A stretch of 64,000 nt of DNA, from assembly GCF_014197265.1 (NCBI RefSeq), contig NZ_JACIFH010000001.1, positions 558,001 to 622,000 on the forward strand, written 5' to 3'. Position 1 is the first letter of the stretch. Every line of letters begins with the position of its first letter. Origin of the DNA: Microbacterium invictum. Lineage in GTDB: Bacteria; Actinomycetota; Actinomycetes; Actinomycetales; Microbacteriaceae. Below, piece by piece: positions 1-10,646 of the stretch. The notes under the pieces are model-generated. The model searched no databases. It was given only the letters and a program-made list of their open reading frames with translations, and was not told the DNA's origin. A program made the position numbers and the translations under genes.

Positions 1-325
1 GGACGAGCGCCCAGTACACGATCGACACGACGCGGGTGGGGGAGCGGTCGACATCGCCGAACGCATACAGCTGCTCGAGGTAGCTCGGCGCCAGCGCGGT
101 GGTCTCGGCCAGCGTGCGGGAGGCGGCGACCTCGAGGTTCTCGCGCTCGCCGAGCCAGCCGCCCGGCAGCGCCCACTGTCCCTCGTGCGGGTCGCGGGTG
201 CGGCGCACCAGCGGCAGCACGACGCAGGTGGCGTCGGAGCCCGGCAGATGGCGCAGGCCGAAAATCACGGTCGACACCGCGACGCGCGTCGGGGTGTCGG
301 CGGACTCTGCTTCGGTTCTGGTCAT
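1..325 (-). CDS. Nudix-domain protein, NrtR-like transcriptional regulator (5' part)
   Basis: The first 108 codons are present; the rest lies beyond the left edge. A Nudix fold is visible: a beta-rich N-terminus leads to WALPGGW and a Nudix-box region. The box is degenerate, with RTLAETTAL where catalytic Nudix enzymes carry REUXEEXGU. A broken box is typical of NrtR, the Nudix-derived regulator of NAD synthesis genes, which carries a winged-helix DNA-binding domain after the Nudix part. That domain would be outside the window. AGGAG lies about 10 nt before the ATG. A palindrome at 350-366 overlaps the likely promoter, which fits autoregulation. The NrtR assignment is inference; an ordinary Nudix hydrolase is the alternative. 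Confidence 0.7.
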   Translation of the reverse strand, partial: MTRTEAESADTPTRVAVSTVIFGLRHLPGSDATCVVLPLVRRTRDPHEGQWALPGGWLGERENLEVAASRTLAETTALAPSYLEQLYAFGDVDRSPTRVVSIVYWALV

Positions 326-348
326 GGTGACATTAACTCCTGCAGTCG

Positions 349-378
349 ATCATAGTGTCACTATGACCAGAACTACAA
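349..378 (-). promoter_or_regulatory. Promoter with 17-bp palindromic operator for the Nudix regulator
   Basis: On the minus strand TTGTAG (373-378) and TATGAT (349-354) are 18 nt apart and form a good sigma-70-type promoter. The perfect 17-bp inverted repeat TCATAGTGTCACTATGA (350-366) covers the -10 box and part of the spacer, where a bound dimer would block transcription. The stretch is AT-rich against its surroundings. An NrtR-type regulator binding its own promoter is the likely reading. Confidence 0.55.
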
Positions 379-467
379 CTCGCGATGTCGCACGGTGACG
401 CCGGGGTGACGATCACCGGGATCACAGCATCGCGCCCGTAGGCTCGATCCGGATGGGGAGGATGCCG

Positions 468-1640
468 ATGATCGTCGTCGACGTGCTGGTCGTGGTCGTG
501 CTGGTCGCGGCCCTGATCACCGGCATCCGCCGCGGACTGTTCGCCAGCCTGGGCACGCTCATCGGCCTCGTCGCCGGCGGCGTGGCCGCGTTCTGGCTGA
601 CCCCGCTCGTGAGTGCCTGGGTTCCCGCACCCGAATGGCGCGGTCTCGCCGTCATCGGCGCCACGGTGGGCCTGCTCGTGCTCGGTGCCACCATCGGCGC
701 CGCGATCGGCGGTCTCGTCCGCGCCGGTGCCGACAAGCTGAAGCTGCGGGGTGTCGAGCGATTCCTCGGCGGCGTCGCGGGTGTCGTGGTGGCCGCCCTG
801 ACCCTCGCGCTGGTGGCCCCGGCCATCACGGCGGTGGGGATGCCGGTGGTCTCGGCCGCGGTCGCCTCCTCCCGCGTCCTGCAGACGATCGATGCGATCA
901 CGCCCGCACCGATCGACACCGCCCTGGCCGAGGTGCGTGCCGCCGTCCTCGACGACGGCCTGCCGCAGCTGGGCGCGCTGCTCGGGCCGGGAACGGTGGA
1001 GCTCTCACCACCGGTATCGCTGGATGACCCCGAGCTGTCCGAGGCCGCGGCATCCGTCGCCCGCGTCTCGGGCACGGCATACGCCTGCGGGCGAAGCGTC
1101 ACCGGCAGCGGATTCGTGGCGGCGACCGATCGCATCATCACGAACGCGCACGTCGTGGCCGGCGTCGACCGTCCGGTCATCGAGCTGCCCGGCATGGGCG
1201 CCCGCGAGGGCCGCGTCGTGTACTTCGACCCGATCGACGATGTGGCCGTCATCGCCGTCGACGATCTGGGCGTGGCGGCTCTGCCCCTGGATACCGACGA
1301 CATCGTGGGCACGACCGCCGTCGTCCTGGGCTACCCGCACGGCGGCCCGTTCACGATGACCCCCGCGGGGGTGCTGTCGACGGGGACGGTCCCCGTGCCC
1401 GACATCTACGACGAGACCTGGAACCCGCGCGACATCGCCTCGCTGCAGGCCCAGGTGCGCCCGGGGAACTCCGGCGGTCCGCTGCTGACCGGCGACGGCG
1501 AGGTCGCCGGAATGGTCTTCGCGCGGGCGGAGAACGACCCGGATCTCGGGTACGCGATGACCACTGCCGCGCTGACGACGGTCGTCCAGCGGGCGCCGGC
1601 GCTGACCGGCGCCGTGCTTCCGGGCCGCTGCGTTGCGTGA
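468..1640 (+). CDS. MarP-like membrane-anchored trypsin-type serine protease
   Basis: This is a 390-aa protein with a CvpA-like N-terminus of four hydrophobic segments (about residues 1-140) followed by an extracytoplasmic chymotrypsin-fold protease. The triad is visible as His228 (NAHVV), Asp258 (IDDVAVI) and Ser335 (PGNSGG). Cys207, just before the protease core, and Cys388, three residues from the C-terminus, match the disulfide that activates mycobacterial MarP. MarP supports acid and oxidative stress resistance through cell-wall substrates; the substrate here is unknown. I chose the ATG at 468 because GGGGAGG ends 6 nt before it. An in-frame ATG at 453 lies 8 nt after TAGGCT (439-444) and could be a leaderless start adding five residues. 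Confidence 0.85.
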   Translation: MIVVDVLVVVVLVAALITGIRRGLFASLGTLIGLVAGGVAAFWLTPLVSAWVPAPEWRGLAVIGATVGLLVLGATIGAAIGGLVRAGADKLKLRGVERFLGGVAGVVVAALTLALVAPAITAVGMPVVSAAVASSRVLQTIDAITPAPIDTALAEVRAAVLDDGLPQLGALLGPGTVELSPPVSLDDPELSEAAASVARVSGTAYACGRSVTGSGFVAATDRIITNAHVVAGVDRPVIELPGMGAREGRVVYFDPIDDVAVIAVDDLGVAALPLDTDDIVGTTAVVLGYPHGGPFTMTPAGVLSTGTVPVPDIYDETWNPRDIASLQAQVRPGNSGGPLLTGDGEVAGMVFARAENDPDLGYAMTTAALTTVVQRAPALTGAVLPGRCVA

Positions 1641-1659
1641 GCCGGCGGCGCCGTCGGGC

Positions 1660-1880
1660 TAGACTCGCGGTGAAAACCGAAAACGACCGTCCACCCGTCA
1701 CGGGAGAACGCCGCCGAGCGCGGCTGCCGTAGGAGCAACCCCTCCCGGAATCTCTCAGGCACCCGTACCGTGACGGCAGGTCACTCTGGAAAGCGGCGCC
1801 GCGGCGCCCGCCGACGGGGCAAGTGCGACCCACCTCGCGCGGAAACTCTCAGGCACATATGACAGAGCGGGAGGAACTCA
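1660..1880 (+). ncRNA. Tandem glycine riboswitch (gcvT leader) with its promoter -10
   Basis: TAGACT (1660-1665) is a good -10 box, placing the RNA start near 1672. Two glycine aptamers follow. The first (about 1697-1797) has CGGGAGA, GCCGTAGGAGCAA, AATCTCTCAGGCA, ACCG and ACTCTGGA in the family order. The second (about 1800-1877) has GCCGACGGGGCAAG, AACTCTCAGGCA and GACAGAGCGGGAGG. A short linker separates them, as in other tandem gcvT riboswitches. The gcvT start follows about 40 nt later. Known members switch expression on when glycine is plentiful, which fits the glycine cleavage genes downstream. No obvious intrinsic terminator lies between aptamer 2 and gcvT, so control at translation start is possible. 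Confidence 0.93.
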
Positions 1881-1920
1881 CCACAACCGGCAGCGATGCC
1901 AGGGAAAGGAGTTCCTCGAC

Positions 1921-3069
1921 ATGAGCGAGGCAGAGCACGCCGGACCGGGCTCGGCGCCCCCACCGCGCCGCACCACGCTGGCCGATGTCCACGAACGACT
2001 CGGCGCGACCTTCACCGACTTCGGCGGCTGGCTCATGCCGGTGCGCTACTCGTCCGATCTCGCCGAGCACCACGCGGTGCGTCAGGCGGCGGGACTGTTC
2101 GACATCTCGCACATGGCGGAGTTCACCGTGGCGGGGACGGATGCCGGGGCCTTCCTCGACCACGCACTCGCGGGCCGACTGTCGACGATGCCGGTCGGCA
2201 AGGCCAAATACTCGCTCCTGCTCGCCGAGTCCGGCGGCATCATCGACGACGTCATCGTCTACCGGCTCGCCGACGACCGGTTCCTCGTGATCGCCAACGC
2301 CGGCAACCGCGAACCGGCGGCCGGGGCGCTGCGCGATCGCGTCGCAGCGTTCGACGGGACCGTCGAGGTCGCGGATGTCAGTGACGCGTACGCGCTGCTG
2401 GCGGTCCAAGGCCCGGCCGCGCAGGCCGTTGCCGCCGCCGTCGACGGCATCGCCGAGCTCGGCACGCCCTGGGATGAGCAGAAGTACTACGCATGGACCG
2501 ATGCCTCCTTCCTCGGCGAACCGATGCTCATCGCTCGCACGGGCTACACCGGTGAGGACGGCTTCGAGATGCTCGTGCCGGTCGCGGTCGCCGAGCAGCT
2601 CTGGGGCGCGCTGATGGGGGCCGGTGAGCCGCTCGGGCTCGTCCCGGCGGGCCTGGCCGCGCGCGACACCCTGCGCCTCGAGGCCGGTATGCCGCTGTAC
2701 GGGCACGAGCTGTCGCTGGACATCGTCCCGGCACAGGCCGGACTCGCGCGCGTCGTCGCCGCGGACAAGGAATCGTTCGTCGGGAAGACGGCACTGGCAT
2801 CCATCGTCTCCTCCGCCGCGCCGGTGCTCGTCGGCCTCGTCAGTGAGGGCCGCCGCGCCGGGCGCGCCGGCTACGCGCTGTACGCCGGCGACGAGCGGGT
2901 GGGCGAGATCACCAGCGGTGCGCTCAGCCCCACGCTGGGTCACCCGATCGCCATGGGGTTCGTGCCCCCCGCCGCCGCGGCACCCGGCACCACCTTGACC
3001 ATCGACGTGCGAGGGACGAGGATTCCCGCAACCGTCACCGCGCTGCCCTTCTACCGGAGGAAGAAATGA
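1921..3069 (+). CDS. gcvT: Glycine cleavage system T protein (aminomethyltransferase)
   Basis: GcvT transfers the methylene group from aminomethylated H protein to tetrahydrofolate, releasing ammonia. The 382-aa length is usual. Family signatures are present: GLFDISHM near residue 60, [12 protein letters not shown] near residue 205 in the folate-binding region, and [19 protein letters not shown] near residue 245. The ATG follows GGAAAGGAG by about 10 nt. This is the first gene of gcvT-gcvH-gcvP; its stop overlaps gcvH by 4 nt (ATGA), so translation is probably coupled. Expression should respond to glycine through the riboswitch. Confidence 0.97.
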   Translation: MSEAEHAGPGSAPPPRRTTLADVHERLGATFTDFGGWLMPVRYSSDLAEHHAVRQAAGLFDISHMAEFTVAGTDAGAFLDHALAGRLSTMPVGKAKYSLLLAESGGIIDDVIVYRLADDRFLVIANAGNREPAAGALRDRVAAFDGTVEVADVSDAYALLAVQGPAAQAVAAAVDGIAELGTPWDEQKYYAWTDASFLGEPMLIARTGYTGEDGFEMLVPVAVAEQLWGALMGAGEPLGLVPAGLAARDTLRLEAGMPLYGHELSLDIVPAQAGLARVVAADKESFVGKTALASIVSSAAPVLVGLVSEGRRAGRAGYALYAGDERVGEITSGALSPTLGHPIAMGFVPPAAAAPGTTLTIDVRGTRIPATVTALPFYRRKK

Positions 3070-3442
3070 CCGATCTGAACGCCCTCAAATACACCGCCGA
3101 GCACGAGTGGATCGCCGTCGACGGCGACACGGCCACGATCGGCATCACCGACTACGCGGCCGACCAGCTCGGTGACGTCGTCTACGTCGACCTGCCCGCC
3201 GTGGGCTCCGAGCTGAGCGCCGGCGACGTGTGCGGCGAGATCGAGTCGACCAAGTCGGTCGGCGAGCTCTATGCGCCGCTGAGCGGCACCGTCGTCGAGG
3301 TCAACGAGGCGATCGTCGACGACCCCTCGCTCGTGAACGACGACGCCTTCGCCGGGTGGCTCATGAAGCTGTCGGTCACGCCCGGCGACGCCGACGGGCT
3401 GCTCGACCGCGCCGCCTACGTCGCACTCACGGGCGGCGAGGC

Positions 3443-3446
<4 letters not shown>
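3066..3446 (+). CDS. gcvH: Glycine cleavage system H protein (lipoyl carrier)
   Basis: This 126-aa protein carries the aminomethyl intermediate between P, T and L proteins on a lipoyl arm. The lipoylated residue is Lys63 in [13 protein letters not shown], a near-perfect match to the family motif. The end has the typical GWLMKL segment. It overlaps gcvT upstream and gcvP downstream by 4 nt each. No lipoate synthesis gene and no L-protein gene lie in the window. Confidence 0.97.
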
Positions 3447-6301
<2,855 letters not shown>

Positions 6302-6334
6302 CGCCGCGCCGCCGCGCCGCCGCGCCCTCATTCG

Positions 6335-6403
6335 GCGAGAGAACAACTGGCGGACGAGAGAACGGGGTTCACCCGTTCTCTCGTCGCTGAGTTGTTCTCT
6401 CGC
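6335..6403. repeat. Nested palindromic repeat, copy 1 (possible bidirectional terminator)
   Basis: Two inverted repeats sit one inside the other. The outer arms are CGAGAGAACAACT (6336-6348) and its exact reverse complement (6390-6402), plus one more G-C pair outside. The inner arms are ACGAGAGAACGGG (6354-6366) and its exact complement (6372-6384), with a 5-nt loop. Outer and inner arms share GAGAGAAC, so arms can pair in more than one way. It lies between convergent gcvP and the AbiEi-like gene, whose stop codon (6369-6371) falls at the inner loop. Copies 2 and 3 are at 7646-7714 and 22091-22213. Terminator activity is inferred; no T-tract follows. Confidence 0.85.
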
Positions 6404-7409
6404 GGCGGCTACGGGTGATCGCGCGATCGTAGGGTGCCAGGAGTCGCTGGAGTGAGCGCAGCGGGGCGTGCGTCTCGGGCGCAATCTGTCGCAGTCCCTG
6501 GCCCATCAGCTGCGCGCGCAGCGGGTCGATACGTGCGACTTCGATCCATCCCCAGTGGGTCACCGCGCGCACGCCACCCAGCAGCAGGCGACGGTCTCGT
6601 TGGCGGCGTTTGCGGAGCAGTTCGGCAGGGTCGCCGAATCGACCGTCGTATTTGAACTCTCCGTCGGGCTCACCGAGCAGCCCGGCCTCCTCCCACCAGA
6701 GATCACCGCGGTCGGTGATGCCATGGGGAGAGGTGAACTCGTGCTGGATCTCGGGCGCGGGAAAGCCGAGCCATTCGATCGTCGCGACGCTCAGCGATTC
6801 CAGCACGCTCTCGCATCGCCCGTCCGCGCGGTCGAGAGCCCAGCGGGCGTGATTGCGTCCGCGGCTGCTGAGGCGCGAGTCATTGTCGGCTCGCAGAGCC
6901 TGCGGCGTCAGCGTCTCGTCCATGCGCAACGCGGCCTCCAGCGCGGCGAACCCGATGGCCTCGTGTCGATGCCGTGCGAGGGTCACGGCGGTGGCGCCGG
7001 GGCTCGTCAGCAACAGTCCGCCGATGGTGAGCACGGCGGCAGAGCGCTCGGTGCGATGCGACCGGATGCCGGCGCTCTCACGTGCGGCCGCGGTCGGCGG
7101 CACCAGGACGTGCACGGTCTCGGGGTCGCCGATGACCGGAATCCCGAGCAGCGCCGCGGCCGACTCGTGGCTGAAGGCGAAGTCGGGATACAGCATGGCA
7201 ACGGCGTAGACACGCGCGAGATAGCGTTGCCACGGTCGCAGCACCAACCAGCGGGCACGCGGGGCGTAGACGCCGCGGCGGACCCGAATGACTTCGCCGT
7301 TCGCAAGGGCGCGCTCCGGATGGGGGAGCTGCGCGGTCGGCACGAGGGGCACGGGGCAGGGCACGAGGGTCAATCGTGCGAGATCGAGCGCGAGGCCGGT
7401 GTCTGGCAT
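6369..7409 (-). CDS. AbiEi antitoxin-like protein with nuclease-like C-terminal domain, orphan
   Basis: The 346-aa protein begins with a winged-helix-like region resembling AbiEi-family antitoxins (GEVIRVRRGVYAP, then SHESAAALLGIP near residues 38-90). The C-terminal third looks like a DUF559/Vsr-type PD-(D/E)XK fold: Glu204, Asp236 (RGDLWW) and Glu251-x-Lys253 (GEFKY), followed by a basic helix with RKRRQRDRR. No AbiEii-type nucleotidyltransferase toxin is adjacent. The last residues (RERTTQRRENG) are encoded by nested palindrome 1, as if the repeat had supplied the stop. Codon choice is more mixed than in neighbours, a hint of transfer. ATG 7409 follows CACAGT by 6 nt; GTG 7439 would add ten residues. 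Function unproven; nuclease activity is inference. Confidence 0.65.
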   Translation of the reverse strand: MPDTGLALDLARLTLVPCPVPLVPTAQLPHPERALANGEVIRVRRGVYAPRARWLVLRPWQRYLARVYAVAMLYPDFAFSHESAAALLGIPVIGDPETVHVLVPPTAAARESAGIRSHRTERSAAVLTIGGLLLTSPGATAVTLARHRHEAIGFAALEAALRMDETLTPQALRADNDSRLSSRGRNHARWALDRADGRCESVLESLSVATIEWLGFPAPEIQHEFTSPHGITDRGDLWWEEAGLLGEPDGEFKYDGRFGDPAELLRKRRQRDRRLLLGGVRAVTHWGWIEVARIDPLRAQLMGQGLRQIAPETHAPLRSLQRLLAPYDRAITRSRRERTTQRRENG

Positions 7410-7537
7410 CCTCTCACTGTGGACGCTCGGACCGGGCACTGCTCATGCGCGGCGCCCATCTGTGGACGCGTTCGCAACTTCGCCCCCTGTGGAGGAGACG
7501 CCACCCCAGCCGGCTCTCGGCCCGCGCACGCACCCGC

Positions 7538-7644
7538 CGCACCGTCCCCACGACGCCCCACGACGCCCCCGCACGACGCCCCACGACGACACCCCACGGC
7601 GCCCCACGACGACGCCGCACGACGCCCCACGACACCCCACGGCG
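7538..7644. repeat. Degenerate 10-bp tandem repeat, unit CCCCACGACG
   Basis: About ten imperfect copies of CCCCACGACG stand head to tail, with small insertions such as GAC or GCCG. One strand is rich in C and A, the other in G and T. The tract lies between the AbiEi-like gene and nested palindrome 2 and codes for nothing recognisable. Open frames through it give only PTTTPHDAP-type low-complexity peptides. The whole stretch 7410-7747 (338 nt) holds this tract and the palindrome but no gene I can support. Confidence 0.8.
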
Positions 7645-7645
7645 C

Positions 7646-7714
7646 GCGAGAGAACAACTGACGGCCGAGAGAACGGGGTTCACCCGTTCTCTGGGCGCCC
7701 CGTTGTTCTCTCGC
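7646..7714. repeat. Nested palindromic repeat, copy 2
   Basis: Outer arms are GCGAGAGAACAAC (7646-7658) and its exact complement (7702-7714). Inner arms are AGAGAACGGG (7668-7677) and its exact complement (7683-7692). The central GAACGGGGTTCACCCGTTC is identical to copy 1, while the spacers differ. The element lies just downstream of the CPBP gene (minus strand, ending 7748), again a gene-end position. With copy 1 it brackets the AbiEi-like gene and the 10-bp tandem tract. Confidence 0.85.
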
Positions 7715-7747
7715 CGGCGGGAGGGGGGGCGGAGAGCAGGGGCAGGG

Positions 7748-8554
7748 TCAGGATGCCGGGGCGAATACATCCGGCCACCAGGCGGCGGCCAGGGGGTAGC
7801 CGATGAACGCGATCACGTCGATCAGGGTGTGAGCGATCACGAGCGGCATCACGCGGCCCCAGCGCTGGTAGACCCAGCCGAACACGACGCCCATGGCGAA
7901 GTTCCCGACGATCGGACCGAAGCCCTGGTAGCCGTGGTAAGCGGCGCGCAGGGCGGCAGAGGCCAGGATGATCGTCCACGGGCCCAGGCCCAGCCGTTTC
8001 AGGCGGTCGAACAGGTAGGCGATCATGATCACCTCTTCGGTGAGCCCGGCCCGCACGGCCGCGAGCAGCAGCAGTGAGATCGTCCACCACGACGAGTCGA
8101 TCGGCGACGCGTCGACCTGCACGGTGATGCCGAGCGCTCGCCCTCCCGCGTAGAGGGCGAGTCCGGGAACGCCGATGACGAGGATCAGCAGGAGCCCGGC
8201 GCCGAGGTCCCGGCCGAACATGCGGAAGTCCAGGCCGATGCGCCGGAAGGTGCTCACGCCGGGCTCCCACAGCAGATAGATCGCCAGCGCGATCGGCGCC
8301 AGCGCGAACAGCTGTGCGAGGAACTGGTTCAGCACATCCCAGAATTGCTCGGCGTTCGCGCCGGGGTTCAACGACGTGGACTGGTCGCCGAGCGGCGCTT
8401 CACGGGTGAGGGCCTGGATCAGCGACAGGACCGAATACACGGCGGACCGCCCGACCGAGAGCGCCAGCACGATGGCGATCTCCCAGCACAGTCGTGTGCG
8501 GCGCCGGGCTTGCTGTTCCACATCCGGGTCGACAAGCCCGCGATCGTCGTTCAC
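7748..8554 (-). CDS. CPBP family intramembrane metalloprotease
   Basis: This 268-aa polytopic membrane protein has about seven hydrophobic segments. The CPBP (Abi/CAAX protease-like) core is visible: TEEVIMIAYLFDRL carries the paired glutamates of motif 1, RAAYHGYQG supplies motif 2 histidine, and AHTLIDVIAF is motif 3. Family members are prenyl-protein proteases or bacteriocin self-immunity proteins; the substrate here is unknown. The start is GTG, with CAACCT six nt upstream and no good ribosome site, so it may be leaderless. It is transcribed away from the oligopeptide transporter and ends at nested palindrome 2. Confidence 0.85.
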   Translation of the reverse strand: MNDDRGLVDPDVEQQARRRTRLCWEIAIVLALSVGRSAVYSVLSLIQALTREAPLGDQSTSLNPGANAEQFWDVLNQFLAQLFALAPIALAIYLLWEPGVSTFRRIGLDFRMFGRDLGAGLLLILVIGVPGLALYAGGRALGITVQVDASPIDSSWWTISLLLLAAVRAGLTEEVIMIAYLFDRLKRLGLGPWTIILASAALRAAYHGYQGFGPIVGNFAMGVVFGWVYQRWGRVMPLVIAHTLIDVIAFIGYPLAAAWWPDVFAPAS

Positions 8555-8716
8555 CTTGTCAGGTTGTCACATTCATGACCATTTGAGTTAAGGCTATGTA
8601 ACGTTTTGGGCAGTTGTTTTGGTCGTCTCTGTCGTCGTGCCTATTGTGTTCCTATCCGTGCCACCGGGGGCTGACGCCCGCGAGTGGTGCACCTAACCTG
8701 CACAGGAGGAAACAGC
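8555..8716 (+). promoter_or_regulatory. AT-rich leader of the oligopeptide transporter operon
   Basis: This 162-bp divergent region is much less G+C-rich than the genes around it, mainly at 8560-8655. Candidate elements include TTGTCA (8567-8572), TTGAGT and TATGTA, but no pair has ideal spacing, so I do not fix a promoter. AGGAGGA (8704-8710) is a strong ribosome site 6 nt before the GTG. A small hairpin (GTGCA ... TGCAC) precedes it. A regulated, well-expressed promoter is likely. Confidence 0.45.
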
Positions 8717-10489
8717 GTGTCTAACCAGACATGGCGTAAGCGTGCGCTCGGGATCGTCGCCGGCGTGGGGATCACAGCCCTCGCGATCAGCGGATGCTCG
8801 ACGACGCCCGAGCCCAGCGACAGCGACGAGCCCGTCGTCGACACCAACGTCACGATCGCCGAGGTGAACGAGTTCACCAGCACGAACGCGATCAGTGCCA
8901 CCGGCAACCTCGACATCAACGGCAAGGTCAACTACCTGACCCGCGCCGGCTTCTACTACGTCAGCGACACCTACGAGGTCGTCCCCGACGAGTCGTTCGG
9001 CAAGATGGAGGTTCTCTCGGAGGACCCGCTTCAGGTCAAGTACACCCTCAACGAGGGCCTCGTCTGGTCTGACGGCGACCCCATCGACGCCGACGACCTG
9101 GTCCTCGGCTGGGCAGTCAGCTCGGGCATCTTCGACGATGCGACCTTCGACGCCGATGGCAATGTCACCGCGGGCACGCAGTACTTCGAGTACGCGGGCA
9201 GCACTGAGGGCCTCAAGACCTCGACGATCACCGAGGTCAGCGACGACAAGCTGTCGCTCACGCTCGAGTACGACGCGCCGTTCGTCGACTGGAACCTCAA
9301 CGGCCTGACCGACCAGCCGATCCACGTCCTGGCGGACAAGGCCGGCCTCGAGGTCGCCGACCTCGTCGACACGATCCTGACGAGCCCCCGCGGCGACGCG
9401 GCGAGCCCGGCACCGGTCAACGAGACGCTCAAGGCCGCGGCCGACTTCTGGAACACCGGCTTCGACATGACGTCGCTGCCCGAGGACGAGTCGCTGTACC
9501 TGTCGAGCGGACCCTTCACGATCTCCTCGTGGGAGCCGTCGCAGTCCATGACGCTGACCCTCAACGAGTCCTACACGGGTGACCTCACCCCGAGCTTCAG
9601 CGAGTTCGTCATCCGGTTCATCGGTGACGCGCAGGCTCAGGTCACGGCGCTGCAGAACGGCGAGGTCGACCTGATCGTCCCGCAGGCCAGCGGCGACATG
9701 CTCACCACCCTCGAGGGCATGGACGGCGTTCAGGTCATCCAGGGCGACCAGCTCGCCTACGACCACATCGACCTCACCTTCGCCGGTGTGTTCGCCGACG
9801 CCAACGTGCGCGAGGCCTTCCTCAAGACGATCCCGCGCCAGCAGATCGTCGACACGCTGATCAAGCCGGTCAACCCGAACGCCGAGGTGCTCAACTCGCA
9901 GCTGTTCATCCCCGCGCAGCCGGCCTACGCCGACGCCATCGCGGCGAACGGCTCGGACGCCTTCAACGAGGTCGACATCGAGGGCGCCAAGGAGCTGCTC
10001 GCCGGTGCCACTCCGACCATCCGACTGATGTACAACATCAACAACCCGAACCGCGTCGACTCGTTCCAGGCCATCCAGGCTTCGGCAGCTGAGGCCGGCA
10101 TCACGGTCGAGGACGTCGGACGCGAGGACTGGAGCGCACAGCTGGGCTCGGACATCTACGACGCCGTCATCTTCGGATGGAGCTCGCCGGGTGTCGGCAA
10201 CGGCACGATCCCGCAGATCTTCGCGAGCTTCGGTGGCAGCAACTTCAACAAGTTCGCCAACGACCGTGTCGACGAGATCGCCCGCACGATCCCGGTCACG
10301 CTCGACCCGGCCGAGATCGACGCGCTGACGATCGAGGCCGACACGGAACTGTTCGCGGACGGCTACGGTCTGCCGCTGTTCCAGAGTGCGGGCCTGGAGG
10401 CCCACACCGACCGGCTCGAGGGGGTCACCTACATGGGTAACCAGACCGGTCCGATCTGGAACTTCTGGGAGTGGACGGTCGCCGAGTAA
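8717..10489 (+). CDS. ABC transporter substrate-binding lipoprotein, oligopeptide (family 5)
   Basis: This 590-aa extracytoplasmic binding protein would deliver peptides to the permeases encoded downstream. It has a lipoprotein signal: positively charged WRKR, a hydrophobic stretch, and lipobox ISGC with lipidated Cys27. The mature part matches the DppA/OppA type, with VLGWAVSSGIF near residue 130 and SGPFTISSWEPSQSMTLTLN near residue 265. The GTG start at 8717 is fixed by AGGAGGA 6 nt upstream. A hairpin at 10515-10551 follows and may lower expression of the permease genes relative to this one. The exact ligand cannot be read from the sequence. Confidence 0.93.
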   Translation: MSNQTWRKRALGIVAGVGITALAISGCSTTPEPSDSDEPVVDTNVTIAEVNEFTSTNAISATGNLDINGKVNYLTRAGFYYVSDTYEVVPDESFGKMEVLSEDPLQVKYTLNEGLVWSDGDPIDADDLVLGWAVSSGIFDDATFDADGNVTAGTQYFEYAGSTEGLKTSTITEVSDDKLSLTLEYDAPFVDWNLNGLTDQPIHVLADKAGLEVADLVDTILTSPRGDAASPAPVNETLKAAADFWNTGFDMTSLPEDESLYLSSGPFTISSWEPSQSMTLTLNESYTGDLTPSFSEFVIRFIGDAQAQVTALQNGEVDLIVPQASGDMLTTLEGMDGVQVIQGDQLAYDHIDLTFAGVFADANVREAFLKTIPRQQIVDTLIKPVNPNAEVLNSQLFIPAQPAYADAIAANGSDAFNEVDIEGAKELLAGATPTIRLMYNINNPNRVDSFQAIQASAAEAGITVEDVGREDWSAQLGSDIYDAVIFGWSSPGVGNGTIPQIFASFGGSNFNKFANDRVDEIARTIPVTLDPAEIDALTIEADTELFADGYGLPLFQSAGLEAHTDRLEGVTYMGNQTGPIWNFWEWTVAE

Positions 10490-10514
10490 TCGGCACCACC
10501 CACTGACGTACGAC

Positions 10515-10551
10515 GCAGGGGCGTCGGGTCTCACCACCCGGCGCCCCCTGC
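10515..10551 (+). terminator. Intra-operon hairpin between binding protein and permease genes
   Basis: GCAGGGGCGTCGGGT (10515-10529) pairs with ACCCGGCGCCCCCTGC (10536-10551) with one bulge and one G-T pair. It lies 26 nt after the binding-protein stop. No T-tract follows, so it is more likely an RNA-stabilising or attenuating element that raises binding protein over permease than a full terminator. The remaining bases up to 10646 hold no gene. Confidence 0.5.
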
Positions 10552-10646
10552 GCGTGCAGATCGACCACAGGCACGCCTGCGGACGCGCGGAATCACGAGT
10601 TCCCCGCCGCACGCCTGCTACCTTGTCCGCATGAAGGGCCAACCCC

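Noticed and set aside
6335..7714. Insertion sequence or composite transposon
   Set aside because: No transposase, no target-site duplication visible, and the flanking elements are palindromes rather than terminal inverted repeats of an IS.
7376..8077. Plus-strand open frame running through the tandem tract and palindrome 2
   Set aside because: Its product is low-complexity in the repeat region and antisense to the CPBP gene elsewhere; the frame is kept open by base composition.
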